64,000 bases of DNA. It comes from Lachnospiraceae bacterium. Its GTDB lineage: Bacteria > Bacillota > Clostridia > Lachnospirales > Lachnospiraceae. Shown piece by piece: positions 1 to 8,281 of the stretch; within the stretch, counting starts at the first letter, position 1; every line of letters starts with the position of its first letter. Made by a program: the position numbers and the translations under genes. The notes below the pieces were generated by a model. The model did not search any database and was not told the origin of the DNA. It saw only the letters and a program-made list of their open reading frames with translations. The stretch lies in the NCBI GenBank assembly GCA_030825115.1, contig JAPJQL010000011.1, positions 1 through 64,000 of the forward strand, read 5' to 3'.

Positions 1-43
1 TCTGCTTGTAAGGCAGATGCTCTCCCAGCTGAGCTAAGACCCC
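1..43 (-). tRNA. tRNA-Val (anticodon UAC), 5' part only
   Basis: Read on the minus strand the sequence starts GGGGTCT (acceptor arm), continues through a D-arm with AGCTCAGCTGGGAGAGC, and reaches an anticodon stem TCTGC/GCAGA around the loop CTTACAA, giving anticodon TAC (valine). The variable, T-arm and 3' acceptor parts lie outside the window. A strong promoter lies just upstream. Confidence 0.93.
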
Positions 44-87
44 ATATCCAGCGTCCTGTGTGATGTCTCACTCAAGACTGCTTAGAT

Positions 88-116
88 AGTATAATCGTTA
101 TTGTGCCAATTGTCAA
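88..116 (-). promoter_or_regulatory. Promoter of the tRNA-Val transcript
   Basis: On the minus strand TTGACA (111-116) and TATACT (88-93) are separated by exactly 17 bp, about 45 bp upstream of the mature tRNA 5' end. This is a near-consensus sigma-A promoter, as expected for a stable RNA. Confidence 0.8.
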
Positions 117-228
117 TACTTTTTCTACAATTTTTTCCAAAGTTTTTTTACGAGATTTTTAACGCCCTGCAAACCCGCATAAAACCGTGGTTTTTCCCAT
201 CTTACTGCTCACGTGCCGGAACCATTTT

Positions 229-1248
229 TTAGTTGAATCCGAAAAATTTCTGGCTGATCTTATAACCTGCGATGGAAACTTTCCTTCCGCTTTTCCCCGG
301 AAGGTTCATCCCCTGGCCTAAAAATCCCCAGCGAAGCCGGAGGTACAACGGCAGGCTCTGCTTGCGGAGAAACTGCCATAACTCTTTTTTCTTTTCCAAA
401 TTCTCTTCCGTGCCGGACTTGATAGCCAAAATGGACGAAACCGTCATCATGATCTCCAGATACCGCACCATATAGTTCCGCAGCTTCCGGCAGTGGATCT
501 TCCCCATATCATAATAGCCCAGCATCAGCTTCGTCACCCGGATCTGCTGGTCGATCCTGCCGATCATCACCTGTTCGTTGACGGACTGGTCTTCCCTTCC
601 GATAAAATACCGGTAAAAATTCACATCCAGATAGTACATCGTCTTCACATGGGGCAGCGGCTGATACACGAAGATATTGTCCACGTAAAAAGTATGTTTC
701 GGAAGCTCCAGACCACAGTCCCTGAGCATTTCCGTCCGGTAGATCACCGAATGCATCAGGATATACTGTCCCAGCATAAATACCTTCACGTCATTCCAGG
801 TGATCAGTTCCCTTTTGGGCAGCGCGGTGCGGTACTGCATCACCCGCTTATGCTTCGCCCCCTGTTTTTCATAGACAAAGTTGCTGATGAGCATATCCAG
901 GGTCTCATCCCCAAAGACAAAATGGCGCAGGGTTTCAAGGATCTCCATGTACGCCTCCTCATTCACCCAGTCATCGCTGTCTACCACCTTAAAGTAGATT
1001 CCGCTGGCCGCACGCAGCCCTGCGTTGACTGCTTCGCCATGGCCGCCATTCTCCTGGTGGATGGCACGGCAGATTGTCGGGTACTTTGCCTCATATTCAT
1101 CTGCGATTTCCGCAGTATTATCTTTGGCAGAGCCGTCGTTGACAATCAGGATCTCCACCTCTTCCCCGCCCGGGAGCAGGGATTCTATGCAATGGCGCAT
1201 ATAAGCAGCAGAATTATAACATGGAATTGCTATCGACAGTAACTTCAC
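229..1248 (-). CDS. Family 2 glycosyltransferase
   Basis: Likely transfers a sugar from a nucleotide-sugar donor to a cell-surface acceptor in the cytoplasm. The GT-A fold opens with SIAIPCYN (residues 5-12), then NDGS (37-40), and the metal/nucleotide-binding acidic motif DSDDW (90-94). There is no signal peptide, and 339 residues is usual for the family. The start is GTG, with a GAGAGGA ribosome binding site about 12 nt upstream. The first 35 bases overlap the 3' end of the upstream CPBP protease gene, so the two are probably co-transcribed. The acceptor and donor cannot be read from sequence; teichoic-acid or exopolysaccharide decoration are the usual roles. Confidence 0.88.
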   Translation of the reverse strand: MKLLSIAIPCYNSAAYMRHCIESLLPGGEEVEILIVNDGSAKDNTAEIADEYEAKYPTICRAIHQENGGHGEAVNAGLRAASGIYFKVVDSDDWVNEEAYMEILETLRHFVFGDETLDMLISNFVYEKQGAKHKRVMQYRTALPKRELITWNDVKVFMLGQYILMHSVIYRTEMLRDCGLELPKHTFYVDNIFVYQPLPHVKTMYYLDVNFYRYFIGREDQSVNEQVMIGRIDQQIRVTKLMLGYYDMGKIHCRKLRNYMVRYLEIMMTVSSILAIKSGTEENLEKKKELWQFLRKQSLPLYLRLRWGFLGQGMNLPGKSGRKVSIAGYKISQKFFGFN

Positions 1249-2002
1249 GTTTATTCACGTCCTCTCTTATTTTGTATGATCCAAATATTAAAATCCCCCC
1301 GGATACCAGCAGCATGGGAAGCAGTGGAATCCTGCGCCTGAATTCTTCCGGAATCAGTCCCGTAAACAACAGCGAACTTAAGTTCGCCGCCACATGGAAA
1401 CAGACCGGAGCCCAAAGGCTGTGATAAGCTTCATATACTCCCGCCATCAAAAGTCCCAGGAAAAATGCATACACGCCCTGCACGATATTCCCGTGATACC
1501 AGCCAAAATACAGGGACGAGGCGAGTGCTGCCCCCCAAAAGGAAAACTTTTCTCTCAGACGGCAATATCCAAACCCGCGGAAGATCAGTTCTTCCGCAGC
1601 CGGGATCAGAAATCCAATCGCCAAAATCTGGATGCCAAGGGATGGCTGGTAGAGCCTGACCCTGGCGCTCTCATAAGCCCACGACGTCAAACCGCTCCTT
1701 ATTATGATCTGGTTGACGAAGAAACAGCTCCCGATCCCGGCAATCCCGCTCCAGATACCGGACCGGATGCGAAAACAGCTTCTTTTCTGCACAACGTTTT
1801 GAGTCCTCAGATAAAGCGCCCCCAGGCACACCGAAGATAAGAGCGCTGCCGCCCCGGTGCTGATGACCGCATCTTTTTCATAAGGAGAAAAACCAAACGC
1901 CTGCATCACCGCAGCCGTTCCCATCCCAAAAAAAGAATAGATGAGCAGCGGATACCATACCCGCCAAAACAGCCGTATGACATCAACAACCCGTTCTCTC
2001 AT
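1214..2002 (-). CDS. CPBP-family intramembrane (CAAX-type) metalloprotease
   Basis: A multi-pass membrane protein of 262 residues. The CPBP/Abi catalytic motifs are present: AAEELIFRGF with EE at about 137-138 and Arg 142, FGWYH (166-170), and a second conserved His near 203 in FHVAANLSS. Known members are glutamic-type intramembrane proteases or bacteriocin self-immunity proteins; the substrate here is unknown. An open frame extends 45 codons further upstream, but the ATG at 2002 has a clear GGAGG six bases before it, so I place the start there. It overlaps the downstream glycosyltransferase start. Confidence 0.85.
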   Translation of the reverse strand: MRERVVDVIRLFWRVWYPLLIYSFFGMGTAAVMQAFGFSPYEKDAVISTGAAALLSSVCLGALYLRTQNVVQKRSCFRIRSGIWSGIAGIGSCFFVNQIIIRSGLTSWAYESARVRLYQPSLGIQILAIGFLIPAAEELIFRGFGYCRLREKFSFWGAALASSLYFGWYHGNIVQGVYAFFLGLLMAGVYEAYHSLWAPVCFHVAANLSSLLFTGLIPEEFRRRIPLLPMLLVSGGILIFGSYKIREDVNKREVTVDSNSML

Positions 2003-2065
2003 GGAAGCCTCCTGACCCTTTGATATCCTGTACTGCATCATGTTCCCTAGTATACCACAAACCGG

Positions 2066-2094
2066 TTGCATTTTTCCAGTAGAAACACTATAAT
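2066..2094 (+). promoter_or_regulatory. Promoter of carbamate kinase
   Basis: TTGCAT (2066-2071), a 17-bp spacer and a perfect TATAAT (2089-2094) lie about 60 bp before the start codon at 2154. Confidence 0.75.
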
Positions 2095-2153
2095 TATGGT
2101 TAGAAAGCATAGCCAGTTGTAACAGTTTAGATGGCATAGAAAGAGGTACTCAT

Positions 2154-3086
2154 ATGGCAAAGAAAAGAATCGTTATGGCACTGGGACACAAAGCGCTGGG
2201 AACCAATCTCCCCGAGCAGAAGGCCGCAGCCGCCCAGACCGCGAAAGTGATCGCAGATTTTATACAGGAAGGCTGGCAGGTGGCTGTTGTGCACAGCAAC
2301 GCACCGCAGGTCGGCATGATCCATACAGCAATGAATGAACTCCCGAAAAACCACGACGGCTACACCGCAGCTCCGATGTCTGTGTGTTCCGCTATGAGCC
2401 AGGGCTATATCGGTTATGATCTGCAAAACGGCATCCGCGCAGAGCTGATCAAAAGAGGTATCTATAAGCCGGTATCTACCGTGCTGACCCAGGTTATGGT
2501 GGATCCCTATGATGAAAGCTTTTATACACCGGTAAAAAAAGTGGGCCGTTTTATGACAAAGGAAGAGGCAAATGAAGAAGAAGCAAAGGGCAACTACGTA
2601 GCGGAAGTTCCCGGCAAAGGCTGGCAGCGTATCGTGGCTGCTCCAAACCCGGTGGCCATCGTTGAGATTGACGCGATCCGCGCCCTGCTGGATGCAGACC
2701 AGATCGTCATCTCCTGTGGAGGCGGCGGCATTCCGGTACTGGAACAGGGTTACAACTTAAAAGGCGCAAGCGCCGTGATCGAGAAAGACTTAGTCAGCGG
2801 GCTGCTGGCTAAAGAAGTGGATGCGGATGTGCTGATGATCGTAACCAGCGTAGACAACGTTACCCTGAATTACGGCAAGCCGGATGAGAAGCCGATCAGC
2901 AAGATGAGCGTCGCCGAGGCAGAGGAATACATCTCCCAGGGACATTTTGAATTCGCTTCCATGCTGCCGAAGGTAGAGGCGTCCGTCGCTTTTATCAAAG
3001 CAGGAAAAGAGCGGAGCGCGATCATCACCTCGTTGAACAAGGCGCTCGACGGATTGAATGGAAAGGCCGGAACCGTGATCGCTTAA
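2154..3086 (+). CDS. arcC: Carbamate kinase
   Basis: Interconverts carbamoyl phosphate plus ADP with carbamate plus ATP; in fermenters it makes ATP at the end of arginine deiminase or purine/agmatine breakdown. The protein has 310 residues, the usual length, starting MAKKRIVMALGHKALG. It keeps the HSNAPQVG segment near 48-54 and the glycine-rich SCGGGGIPV loop (187-195) typical of the amino-acid kinase fold. It has its own promoter and a GAGG ribosome binding site and is monocistronic: no arcA or arcB is nearby. A strong hairpin terminator follows. Confidence 0.95.
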   Translation: MAKKRIVMALGHKALGTNLPEQKAAAAQTAKVIADFIQEGWQVAVVHSNAPQVGMIHTAMNELPKNHDGYTAAPMSVCSAMSQGYIGYDLQNGIRAELIKRGIYKPVSTVLTQVMVDPYDESFYTPVKKVGRFMTKEEANEEEAKGNYVAEVPGKGWQRIVAAPNPVAIVEIDAIRALLDADQIVISCGGGGIPVLEQGYNLKGASAVIEKDLVSGLLAKEVDADVLMIVTSVDNVTLNYGKPDEKPISKMSVAEAEEYISQGHFEFASMLPKVEASVAFIKAGKERSAIITSLNKALDGLNGKAGTVIA

Positions 3087-3110
3087 CTCCCGGTCCCGAC
3101 CGACCGATAA

Positions 3111-3172
3111 AAAAAGACCGTTGCAGAATGGCAGCTAACAAAAGCTGCTGCCCGACCTGCAACGGTCTTTTT
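3111..3172. terminator. Bidirectional intrinsic terminator between convergent genes
   Basis: A 14-bp perfect stem AAAGACCGTTGCAG / CTGCAACGGTCTTT (3113-3126 with 3157-3170) is flanked by A-tract and T-tract. The loop contains a second small stem GGCAGC/GCTGCC. It can end transcription of arcC (+) and of the COG0523 operon (-). Confidence 0.9.
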
Positions 3173-3196
3173 CTATTCTGTCATAAGCTAACCCCA

Positions 3197-4144
3197 TCAA
3201 AACTGTACAACATCTTCAATCGGCTCAGCCGATACCACTTCGTCGGCATACAAAACCGGCCCCTCTCCGTCGTAATCCTGCCAGTATTCCAGCGCCACCT
3301 TCGCACGCACCTTCACCCACTGCTTCGTCTCCAGATTCCGCGCCTCTCGGGCTTTGCAGACATAGCCAAGGAAAGTCATATCATCGGCGCAGCAGGTCAT
3401 CGCCATCCGTCCCGGCACGAAGTAGTTTTTCGGAAATTCCGGGGATTTGAGGACCATCGCGGTAAACTCCACGGTTTTCCCCACATACCGCTCCGGCTTG
3501 TCCATGCAGTCGATATACCAGATTCCGTACGCCTCCGGTCCAATCTCGATCACATCCGCGTTCAAGTCGTATGGAAGGTCTTCCTCGGACAATTCGTTGA
3601 TCTCGCCATTTTCATCCTCAAACACGATATCACATCGGGTATTCATGGATTTTAACATCCGCTTGTATTTCTCCAGATCCTCGATGCCGTCGCAGCGGTT
3701 GCAGATGACCAGCTCCGTATTGCGGACCATTGCCGCCAGCAGCGGCTTCATGTTCTTCACATAGAGGTCAAAGGTGGACATGTCGATGATGGTGATCTGC
3801 TGGTATATGGTCCAGTCTGCCGGAATCTTTAAGTCGTCCTGATTCCACATTCCGTTCCACTCCATCAGCACCCGCTCCGGATTGTAGAGCAGTTCCAGTT
3901 CCGTCAGCCGCTCCGGCGTAATCTCATCAATGCTGTCCACATAGACTACGGAAGTACGGGTGCTTTTCAATAGCTCCTCGTCGTATTCCGTGTCGCCTTC
4001 CTCACAGACGATCAGCAGCGTCTTCCCTTCCGTCTGAAAATAATCCTGGCTCATGGTAAAAGACAAAAATTCTGTCTTACCGGCTTCCAGAAATCCGTTG
4101 ATCAAAAATAACGGAGTAATCTCATCTTCTATCATCGGTCCCAT
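3197..4144 (-). CDS. COG0523-like protein fused to a TIGR03943/DUF1980-type C-terminal domain
   Basis: Residues 1-205 resemble the CobW/COG0523 P-loop GTPase fold, but the Walker A reads GFLEAGKT (17-24) rather than GFLGAGKTT. The CxCC metal motif is missing, and the guanine-specificity motif is NRCD (149-152). Residues about 215-315 match the C-terminal beta-rich domain of the YcgQ/TIGR03943 family, including FPKNYFVPGR and MTCC (249-252). The frame is open to a TTG at 4162, but ATG 4144 has AGGAG eight bases before it inside the end of the upstream gene, only 4 bases away. It is therefore translationally tied to the intact COG0523 GTPase. It probably partners that GTPase in metal (zinc?) handling; the true function is unknown. 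Confidence 0.75.
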   Translation of the reverse strand: MGPMIEDEITPLFLINGFLEAGKTEFLSFTMSQDYFQTEGKTLLIVCEEGDTEYDEELLKSTRTSVVYVDSIDEITPERLTELELLYNPERVLMEWNGMWNQDDLKIPADWTIYQQITIIDMSTFDLYVKNMKPLLAAMVRNTELVICNRCDGIEDLEKYKRMLKSMNTRCDIVFEDENGEINELSEEDLPYDLNADVIEIGPEAYGIWYIDCMDKPERYVGKTVEFTAMVLKSPEFPKNYFVPGRMAMTCCADDMTFLGYVCKAREARNLETKQWVKVRAKVALEYWQDYDGEGPVLYADEVVSAEPIEDVVQF

Positions 4145-4148
4145 AATC

Positions 4149-5366
4149 TCAGCTCCTGCCAAACGCTTTATTCAGCGCTTCTTCGTTCAGATTTGCGCCG
4201 ATCACGCATACTTTTCCGGTGTAATCCGGCGCACCGGTGCGGATCTCATACTCCTCCGGAACCAGGTCAAAGTAATACCACTCGCCCGGATTTTCACCTG
4301 GCAGCATTCCCTTGGCACGCAGGACGTCACCAAACCCGTTTCCATAGGCAAGCTCTTCCATGATCGCCTTCAGCCCTTCTTTATCACACGGCACGATCGT
4401 CTCCAGTCCCCAGCTTGTAAATACTTCGTCCGCATGATGGTCATGACCGTGGTCGTGACAGCCGCAGCCGCAGTGTTCATCATGATGGTGGCCTTCGTGC
4501 TCATGATGCTCTTCATGTCCGTGATGTGCGTCATGGTCATGGCAACCGCAGCCACAATGCTCTTCGTGACCGTGGTGATGCTCTTCGTGGCCGTGATGAT
4601 GACCTTCGTGCTCATGTTCTTCATGGCCATGTTCTTCGTGGCCATGGTGGTGGTCCTCATGACCGCCATGTTCTCCATGTCCATGGCAGCCGCAGCCACA
4701 GTGTTCGTCATGGTGATGGTGATGTGCATGTTCTTCCTTCACCTGTGCCAGCAGCTCTTCCATCATGGTATCCGGCTTTTCGATCAGTTCCAGAAGCTGC
4801 TCTCCGCTCAGCTGTTCGATCGGGGTCGTCACGACCGACGCGTCTTTGTTATGTTCACGGATCAGTTCCACATCCAGCTGCACCTTTTTTGCGTCTGCAA
4901 TATCAGTACGGCTCAGGACGATCGTTCCTGCATTCTCGATCTGGTTGTTGAAAAATTCCCCGAAGTTCTTCATATACATCTTACATTTGGCGGCATCCAC
5001 GATCGTTACGGCACTGTTCAATTTTACATCCAGGTTCTTTGCCACATCCCGGACAGCCTTCATGACATCCGACAGCTTGCCCACGCCGGACGGCTCGATG
5101 ATCACCCGCTCCGGCTGGTACTTTGTGAGCACCTCCTCCAGAGACTTGCCAAAATCTCCTACCAGAGAACAACAGATACAGCCCGAATTCATCTCGCGGA
5201 TTTCAATCCCCGCATCTTTTAAAAATCCGCCGTCTATCCCAATCTCGCCAAATTCATTCTCAATCAGTACGACCTGCTCCCCGGCGATTGCCTCCTGCAG
5301 AAGCTTTTTGATAAACGTCGTCTTCCCTGCGCCTAAAAATCCCGAGATAATATCAATCTTTGTCAT
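4149..5366 (-). CDS. COG0523 (CobW-family) metallochaperone GTPase with large His/Cys metal-binding insert
   Basis: A G3E GTPase, a family that delivers metals such as zinc, cobalt or nickel to target proteins. Walker A GFLGAGKTT is at 9-17, the family metal-binding CICC at 63-66, and SRTD (152-155) stands at the NKxD position. Residues 213-311 form an extraordinary His/Glu/Cys tract with three copies of HCGCGCH (near 222, 270 and 298), joined by runs of HHH and HGHEEH units. The CobW C-terminal domain follows (about 315-405). The length is 405 residues because of the insert. The ATG start is preceded by AAGAAGGTAATAAAG. It heads a two-gene operon with the fused COG0523 homologue. The next genes are iron transporters, but the target metal cannot be assigned. 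Confidence 0.88.
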   Translation of the reverse strand: MTKIDIISGFLGAGKTTFIKKLLQEAIAGEQVVLIENEFGEIGIDGGFLKDAGIEIREMNSGCICCSLVGDFGKSLEEVLTKYQPERVIIEPSGVGKLSDVMKAVRDVAKNLDVKLNSAVTIVDAAKCKMYMKNFGEFFNNQIENAGTIVLSRTDIADAKKVQLDVELIREHNKDASVVTTPIEQLSGEQLLELIEKPDTMMEELLAQVKEEHAHHHHHDEHCGCGCHGHGEHGGHEDHHHGHEEHGHEEHEHEGHHHGHEEHHHGHEEHCGCGCHDHDAHHGHEEHHEHEGHHHDEHCGCGCHDHGHDHHADEVFTSWGLETIVPCDKEGLKAIMEELAYGNGFGDVLRAKGMLPGENPGEWYYFDLVPEEYEIRTGAPDYTGKVCVIGANLNEEALNKAFGRS

Positions 5367-5547
5367 AGTTCTTTATTACCTTCTTTTCTTGTTTTATATC
5401 AATGTTGACTGTTTTTTCCTACAGTATTCTATTTTGTCACAAACAGATGGGAAAGTCAATATATCTGGTTTTAAAATACAGACCTCAAAACACAGACAGG
5501 ACCCCAAAAGGAGTCCCATCTGGCTATCCGGATCACCTGCCTTCTGT
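5367..5547. other. Intergenic region with likely promoter of the COG0523 operon
   Basis: On the minus strand TTGACT followed 17 bp later by CAAAAT is a plausible promoter for the 5366 start. A weak hairpin near the end of the Fur-like gene may be its terminator. I saw no convincing Zur or GTTAG box here. Confidence 0.4.
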
Positions 5548-5826
5548 TCAGGCCGTCGCGCCGGCTCCCATACAGCCTTCGCAGTCAATCCGGTACATAT
5601 TCTTCCGCTGGATCAGACCGGCCTCTTCCAGAGTCTTCACCAGGCGGTATACGGTTGCCATGCCGATCGTCGGGTCAGCTTTTGCGGCACGGTAGTAAAT
5701 CTCTTTACAGCAGCAGCACTCATCCTTTAAGATGATGTCGATCAGAAGCTGTCTCTGACTGGTGATCCTGCATCCGTTTTTCTTCAGTTCCTGTATGATA
5801 TAATCCTTCTTTGCCTCGACAGACAT
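5548..5826 (-). CDS. Very short Fur-family-like regulator (DNA-binding domain only)
   Basis: The 92 residues match the winged-helix half of Fur/Zur/PerR: GCRITSQRQLLIDII (18-32), then the recognition-helix segment IGMATVYRLVKTLEEAGLI (54-72). Full Fur proteins are about 130-150 residues; here the chain ends soon after the wing, so the dimerisation domain with its regulatory His/Glu sites is absent. Instead there are clustered cysteines: CCCC at 37-40 and CEGC at 82-85. GAGGAGG lies just before the ATG. It is 40 bases downstream of feoB and reads as the last gene of the feo operon. It could be a Cys-coordinated metal or redox sensor, or a dominant partner of another Fur. Confidence 0.8.
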   Translation of the reverse strand: MSVEAKKDYIIQELKKNGCRITSQRQLLIDIILKDECCCCKEIYYRAAKADPTIGMATVYRLVKTLEEAGLIQRKNMYRIDCEGCMGAGATA

Positions 5827-5866
5827 AACATCCTCCTCATTGTCGGGGTAACGGTTACCCTCTTAC

Positions 5867-7915
5867 TCAAAAAATCAGGTTTCCAACTACATTTATGATC
5901 AATGCCACCACATATGCCACCAGCATCTGGAAGCCCACGGTGCGCAGGGTCCATTTGAGGGAGCCCATCTCCCGGCGGATTGCGCCTACCGCTGCAAAAC
6001 ATGGCATGCACAGCAGGTTAAAGGCCATGTAGGAATAGGCGGACACTTTGTTGAATACCTCGCCAATCTGCGGCAGCGCCTGCTCTCCGGCCATGACCGC
6101 TTCCACCACCTCGTCGCTCACGCCGCCGAACAACTGTCCGAAGGTGGCCACGATATTCTCTTTTGCGATCCACCCGGTGACAACGCCCACGGAAGCTCTC
6201 CAGTCCCCAAAGCCCAGCGGGGCAAAAATCCACTTGATCGAATTTCCGATCGCCGCCAGGAAACTCTCTTCCATATCGCACATTCCGCTGAAATTGAAGT
6301 TGGACAAAAGCCAGATCAGCACGGTGGATGCAAAGATGATCGTCCCCGCCTTGACCGCAAAGCCTTTTACTTTCTCCCACGCATGGATCAGCACGCTCTT
6401 TAAGGTAGGCACGCGGTACTGCGGCAATTCCATGATAAAGTTGGAAGTATCGCTCTTAAATGCAAATTTATTCAGCAGCAGCGCCGAGATGATCGCCACC
6501 ACGATTCCCAGCATATAGATCGAGAAGACGATCGCAGTCTGGTTCCCGTCCGCAAACAGGGTCGCCGCAAACATCGCATAGATTGGAAGCTTTGCGCCGC
6601 AGGACATAAACGGGGTGATCATCATCGTGATCTTCCGGTCCTTGTCACTCTCTAAAGTTCTGGACGCCATCAGCGCCGGGACCGAACAGCCAAAGCCCAT
6701 CAGCATCGGGATAAAGGAACGCCCGCTCAGCCCAAAATGGCGGAAGATGCGGTCCATGACAAAGGCGACGCGCGCCATATATCCGCTGTCCTCCAAAAAG
6801 GAAAGCAGTAAAAACAGCACCAGGACAAGGGGCAGGAATCCGGCTACTGCGCCAATCCCTTCCATGACGCCGTCGATCACAAGGGAAAATACCCACTCAG
6901 AAGCTCCTGCCGCCAAAAGACCGCTCTCCACCGCTTTCGTCAGCGCGCCCCAGCCTCCTTCCACCAGACCGGCAAGCCATACCCCGGGGCTTGGAAGCCC
7001 TTTGATAAAAAGGAAATTCTCGCTAAAGGTACAGGCAAACAGGATATACATCACAGCCGCAAAAATCGGAAGCGCCAATACCCGGTTGGTAAGGATCTTA
7101 TCCAGTTTGTCGGATTTTGTCTCGACATGGCCCCGGCGGCTCTTTTTTACACAGTCTTTTACAACAGCACTTATGTACTGATAGCGGTAATCGGCAATCC
7201 TCGCCTCGGCGTCGCCGTCGGCATTTTTATTCGCCGCCTCCACCAGCGTCCTGACTGACGCCCGCTTCTCTTCGGGAACACCGTCGCCCACAACCTCATC
7301 ATGTTCTACCAGTTTTACGGCGCGCCAGTAACTCTCATCTGCCTCTCCACCCAGGACATCCGCGATCGCTTCGACCGCGCTCTCAAGCTCGTCGTCAAAC
7401 AGTTCTACTTTCTCCGGCTTCTGCTTTTTCTTTGCCACCTCGATCGCGGCATCCATCAGCTCCTTTAAGCCCTTTCCGCTCCTTGCCACGATCGGCATGA
7501 CCGGAACGCCAATCGTCTCAGAAAGCTTTGCACAGTCGATCTTGTCGCCCTTTGCCTCCACTTCATCCATCATGTTCATGGCGATGACCATAGGAATCCG
7601 TGTCTCCATGATCTGAAGGGACAGATAAAGATTTCGCTCAATGCTGGTGCCGTCTACAATGTTAATAACCGCATCCGGCTTCTCTTTTACGATGTAATCC
7701 CTCGCCACGATCTCCTCTGCCGAATAAGGGGACAGGGAGTAGGTTCCCGGAAGGTCCAGGATCGTCACTTCTTTATTCTTTTTATATACACCGTCTTTTT
7801 TATCCACCGTAACGCCCGGCCAGTTTCCTACGTGCTGTTTGGAGCCGGTCAGTTCATTGAACAAGGTGGTCTTGCCACAGTTTGGATTCCCTGCCAGCGC
7901 AATTGTCATACCCAT
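5867..7915 (-). CDS. feoB: Ferrous iron transport protein B
   Basis: Imports Fe(II) across the cytoplasmic membrane. The N-terminal G domain has GNPNCGKTTLFNELTG (8-23), DLPGTYSL (switch II) and NMMD (G4). The polytopic part carries the two gate repeats, with conserved cysteines in GFGCSVPALMASRTL and MSCGAKLPIYAMF. At 682 residues it is complete and ends without a FeoC-like fusion. GAGGAG precedes the ATG. Upstream in the same direction are two feoA genes; downstream is the truncated Fur-like gene. A GTTAG-N6-CTAAC operator between feoA and feoB suggests extra, separate control of feoB. Confidence 0.97.
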   Translation of the reverse strand: MGMTIALAGNPNCGKTTLFNELTGSKQHVGNWPGVTVDKKDGVYKKNKEVTILDLPGTYSLSPYSAEEIVARDYIVKEKPDAVINIVDGTSIERNLYLSLQIMETRIPMVIAMNMMDEVEAKGDKIDCAKLSETIGVPVMPIVARSGKGLKELMDAAIEVAKKKQKPEKVELFDDELESAVEAIADVLGGEADESYWRAVKLVEHDEVVGDGVPEEKRASVRTLVEAANKNADGDAEARIADYRYQYISAVVKDCVKKSRRGHVETKSDKLDKILTNRVLALPIFAAVMYILFACTFSENFLFIKGLPSPGVWLAGLVEGGWGALTKAVESGLLAAGASEWVFSLVIDGVMEGIGAVAGFLPLVLVLFLLLSFLEDSGYMARVAFVMDRIFRHFGLSGRSFIPMLMGFGCSVPALMASRTLESDKDRKITMMITPFMSCGAKLPIYAMFAATLFADGNQTAIVFSIYMLGIVVAIISALLLNKFAFKSDTSNFIMELPQYRVPTLKSVLIHAWEKVKGFAVKAGTIIFASTVLIWLLSNFNFSGMCDMEESFLAAIGNSIKWIFAPLGFGDWRASVGVVTGWIAKENIVATFGQLFGGVSDEVVEAVMAGEQALPQIGEVFNKVSAYSYMAFNLLCMPCFAAVGAIRREMGSLKWTLRTVGFQMLVAYVVALIINVVGNLIF

Positions 7916-7996
7916 GATTTTTTCTCCTCATTTATCCTCTATTTGATCAGGCGGTCCTCTTATGCATATTTTTATGCAGATCTTACGCCCGCCTAT

Positions 7997-8026
7997 ATGT
8001 TAGCCAAAGCTAACCCATGTCCAAAA
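7997..8026 (-). promoter_or_regulatory. GTTAG-N6-CTAAC operator and putative internal promoter of feoB
   Basis: GTTAG-CCAAAG-CTAAC (7999-8014) is an exact member of a dyad also found upstream of DUF3793 and ahpC. It overlaps a candidate minus-strand -10 (TAACAT, 7997-8002) with TTGGAC about 16 bp further upstream. It lies in the 124-bp feoA-feoB gap, 85 bp before the feoB start. The dyad resembles the TTAGGnTAnnCTAA cores bound by DtxR/IdeR-type repressors. Confidence 0.7.
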
Positions 8027-8039
8027 ATATACAGTTCCT

Positions 8040-8258
8040 CTATTTCAGAACGATCTGCTGAGCCTCGTCCTTCCTCAGACTCAGTTCATATCCTCTGACA
8101 TTGACTTCGATCGGATCTCCAAGAGGCGCTGCCTTGATCACTTTGATCTCAACGCCCGGCGTGATCCCCATATCCATGATTCTCCGCTTCATCGGACCGG
8201 TGGTGCCGATCGATGCGACTGTGCCCTGCTGTCCGGGCTTTAACTCTTTCAGTGTCAT
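8040..8258 (-). CDS. feoA: FeoA-family protein (second copy, adjacent to feoB)
   Basis: A 72-residue SH3-like protein that assists FeoB in Fe(II) uptake, probably by contacting its cytoplasmic domain. It shows the family pattern MTLKELKPGQQGTVASIG, then RRIMDMGITPGVEIKVI and a C-terminal GYELSLRKDEAQQIVL. It is full length. AGGAGGAG sits 5-6 bases before the ATG. The upstream feoA paralogue ends 23 bases away, so the two are co-translated from one message. Confidence 0.95.
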   Translation of the reverse strand: MTLKELKPGQQGTVASIGTTGPMKRRIMDMGITPGVEIKVIKAAPLGDPIEVNVRGYELSLRKDEAQQIVLK

Positions 8259-8281
8259 ATTTATCTCCTCCTGTGAACGCC

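Noticed and set aside
1394..1840. Plus-strand open frames across the CPBP protease
   Set aside because: Antisense to a well-supported gene, with no ribosome binding site or recognisable protein.
3183..3195. CTAAC half-site near the arcC terminator as another GTTAG-N6-CTAAC box
   Set aside because: Only one half is present and it lies downstream of genes, not in a promoter.
4053..5222. Plus-strand 389-residue open frame rich in Met, Val and Phe
   Set aside because: It is the antisense shadow of the His-rich tract of the COG0523 gene; no ribosome binding site or family resemblance.
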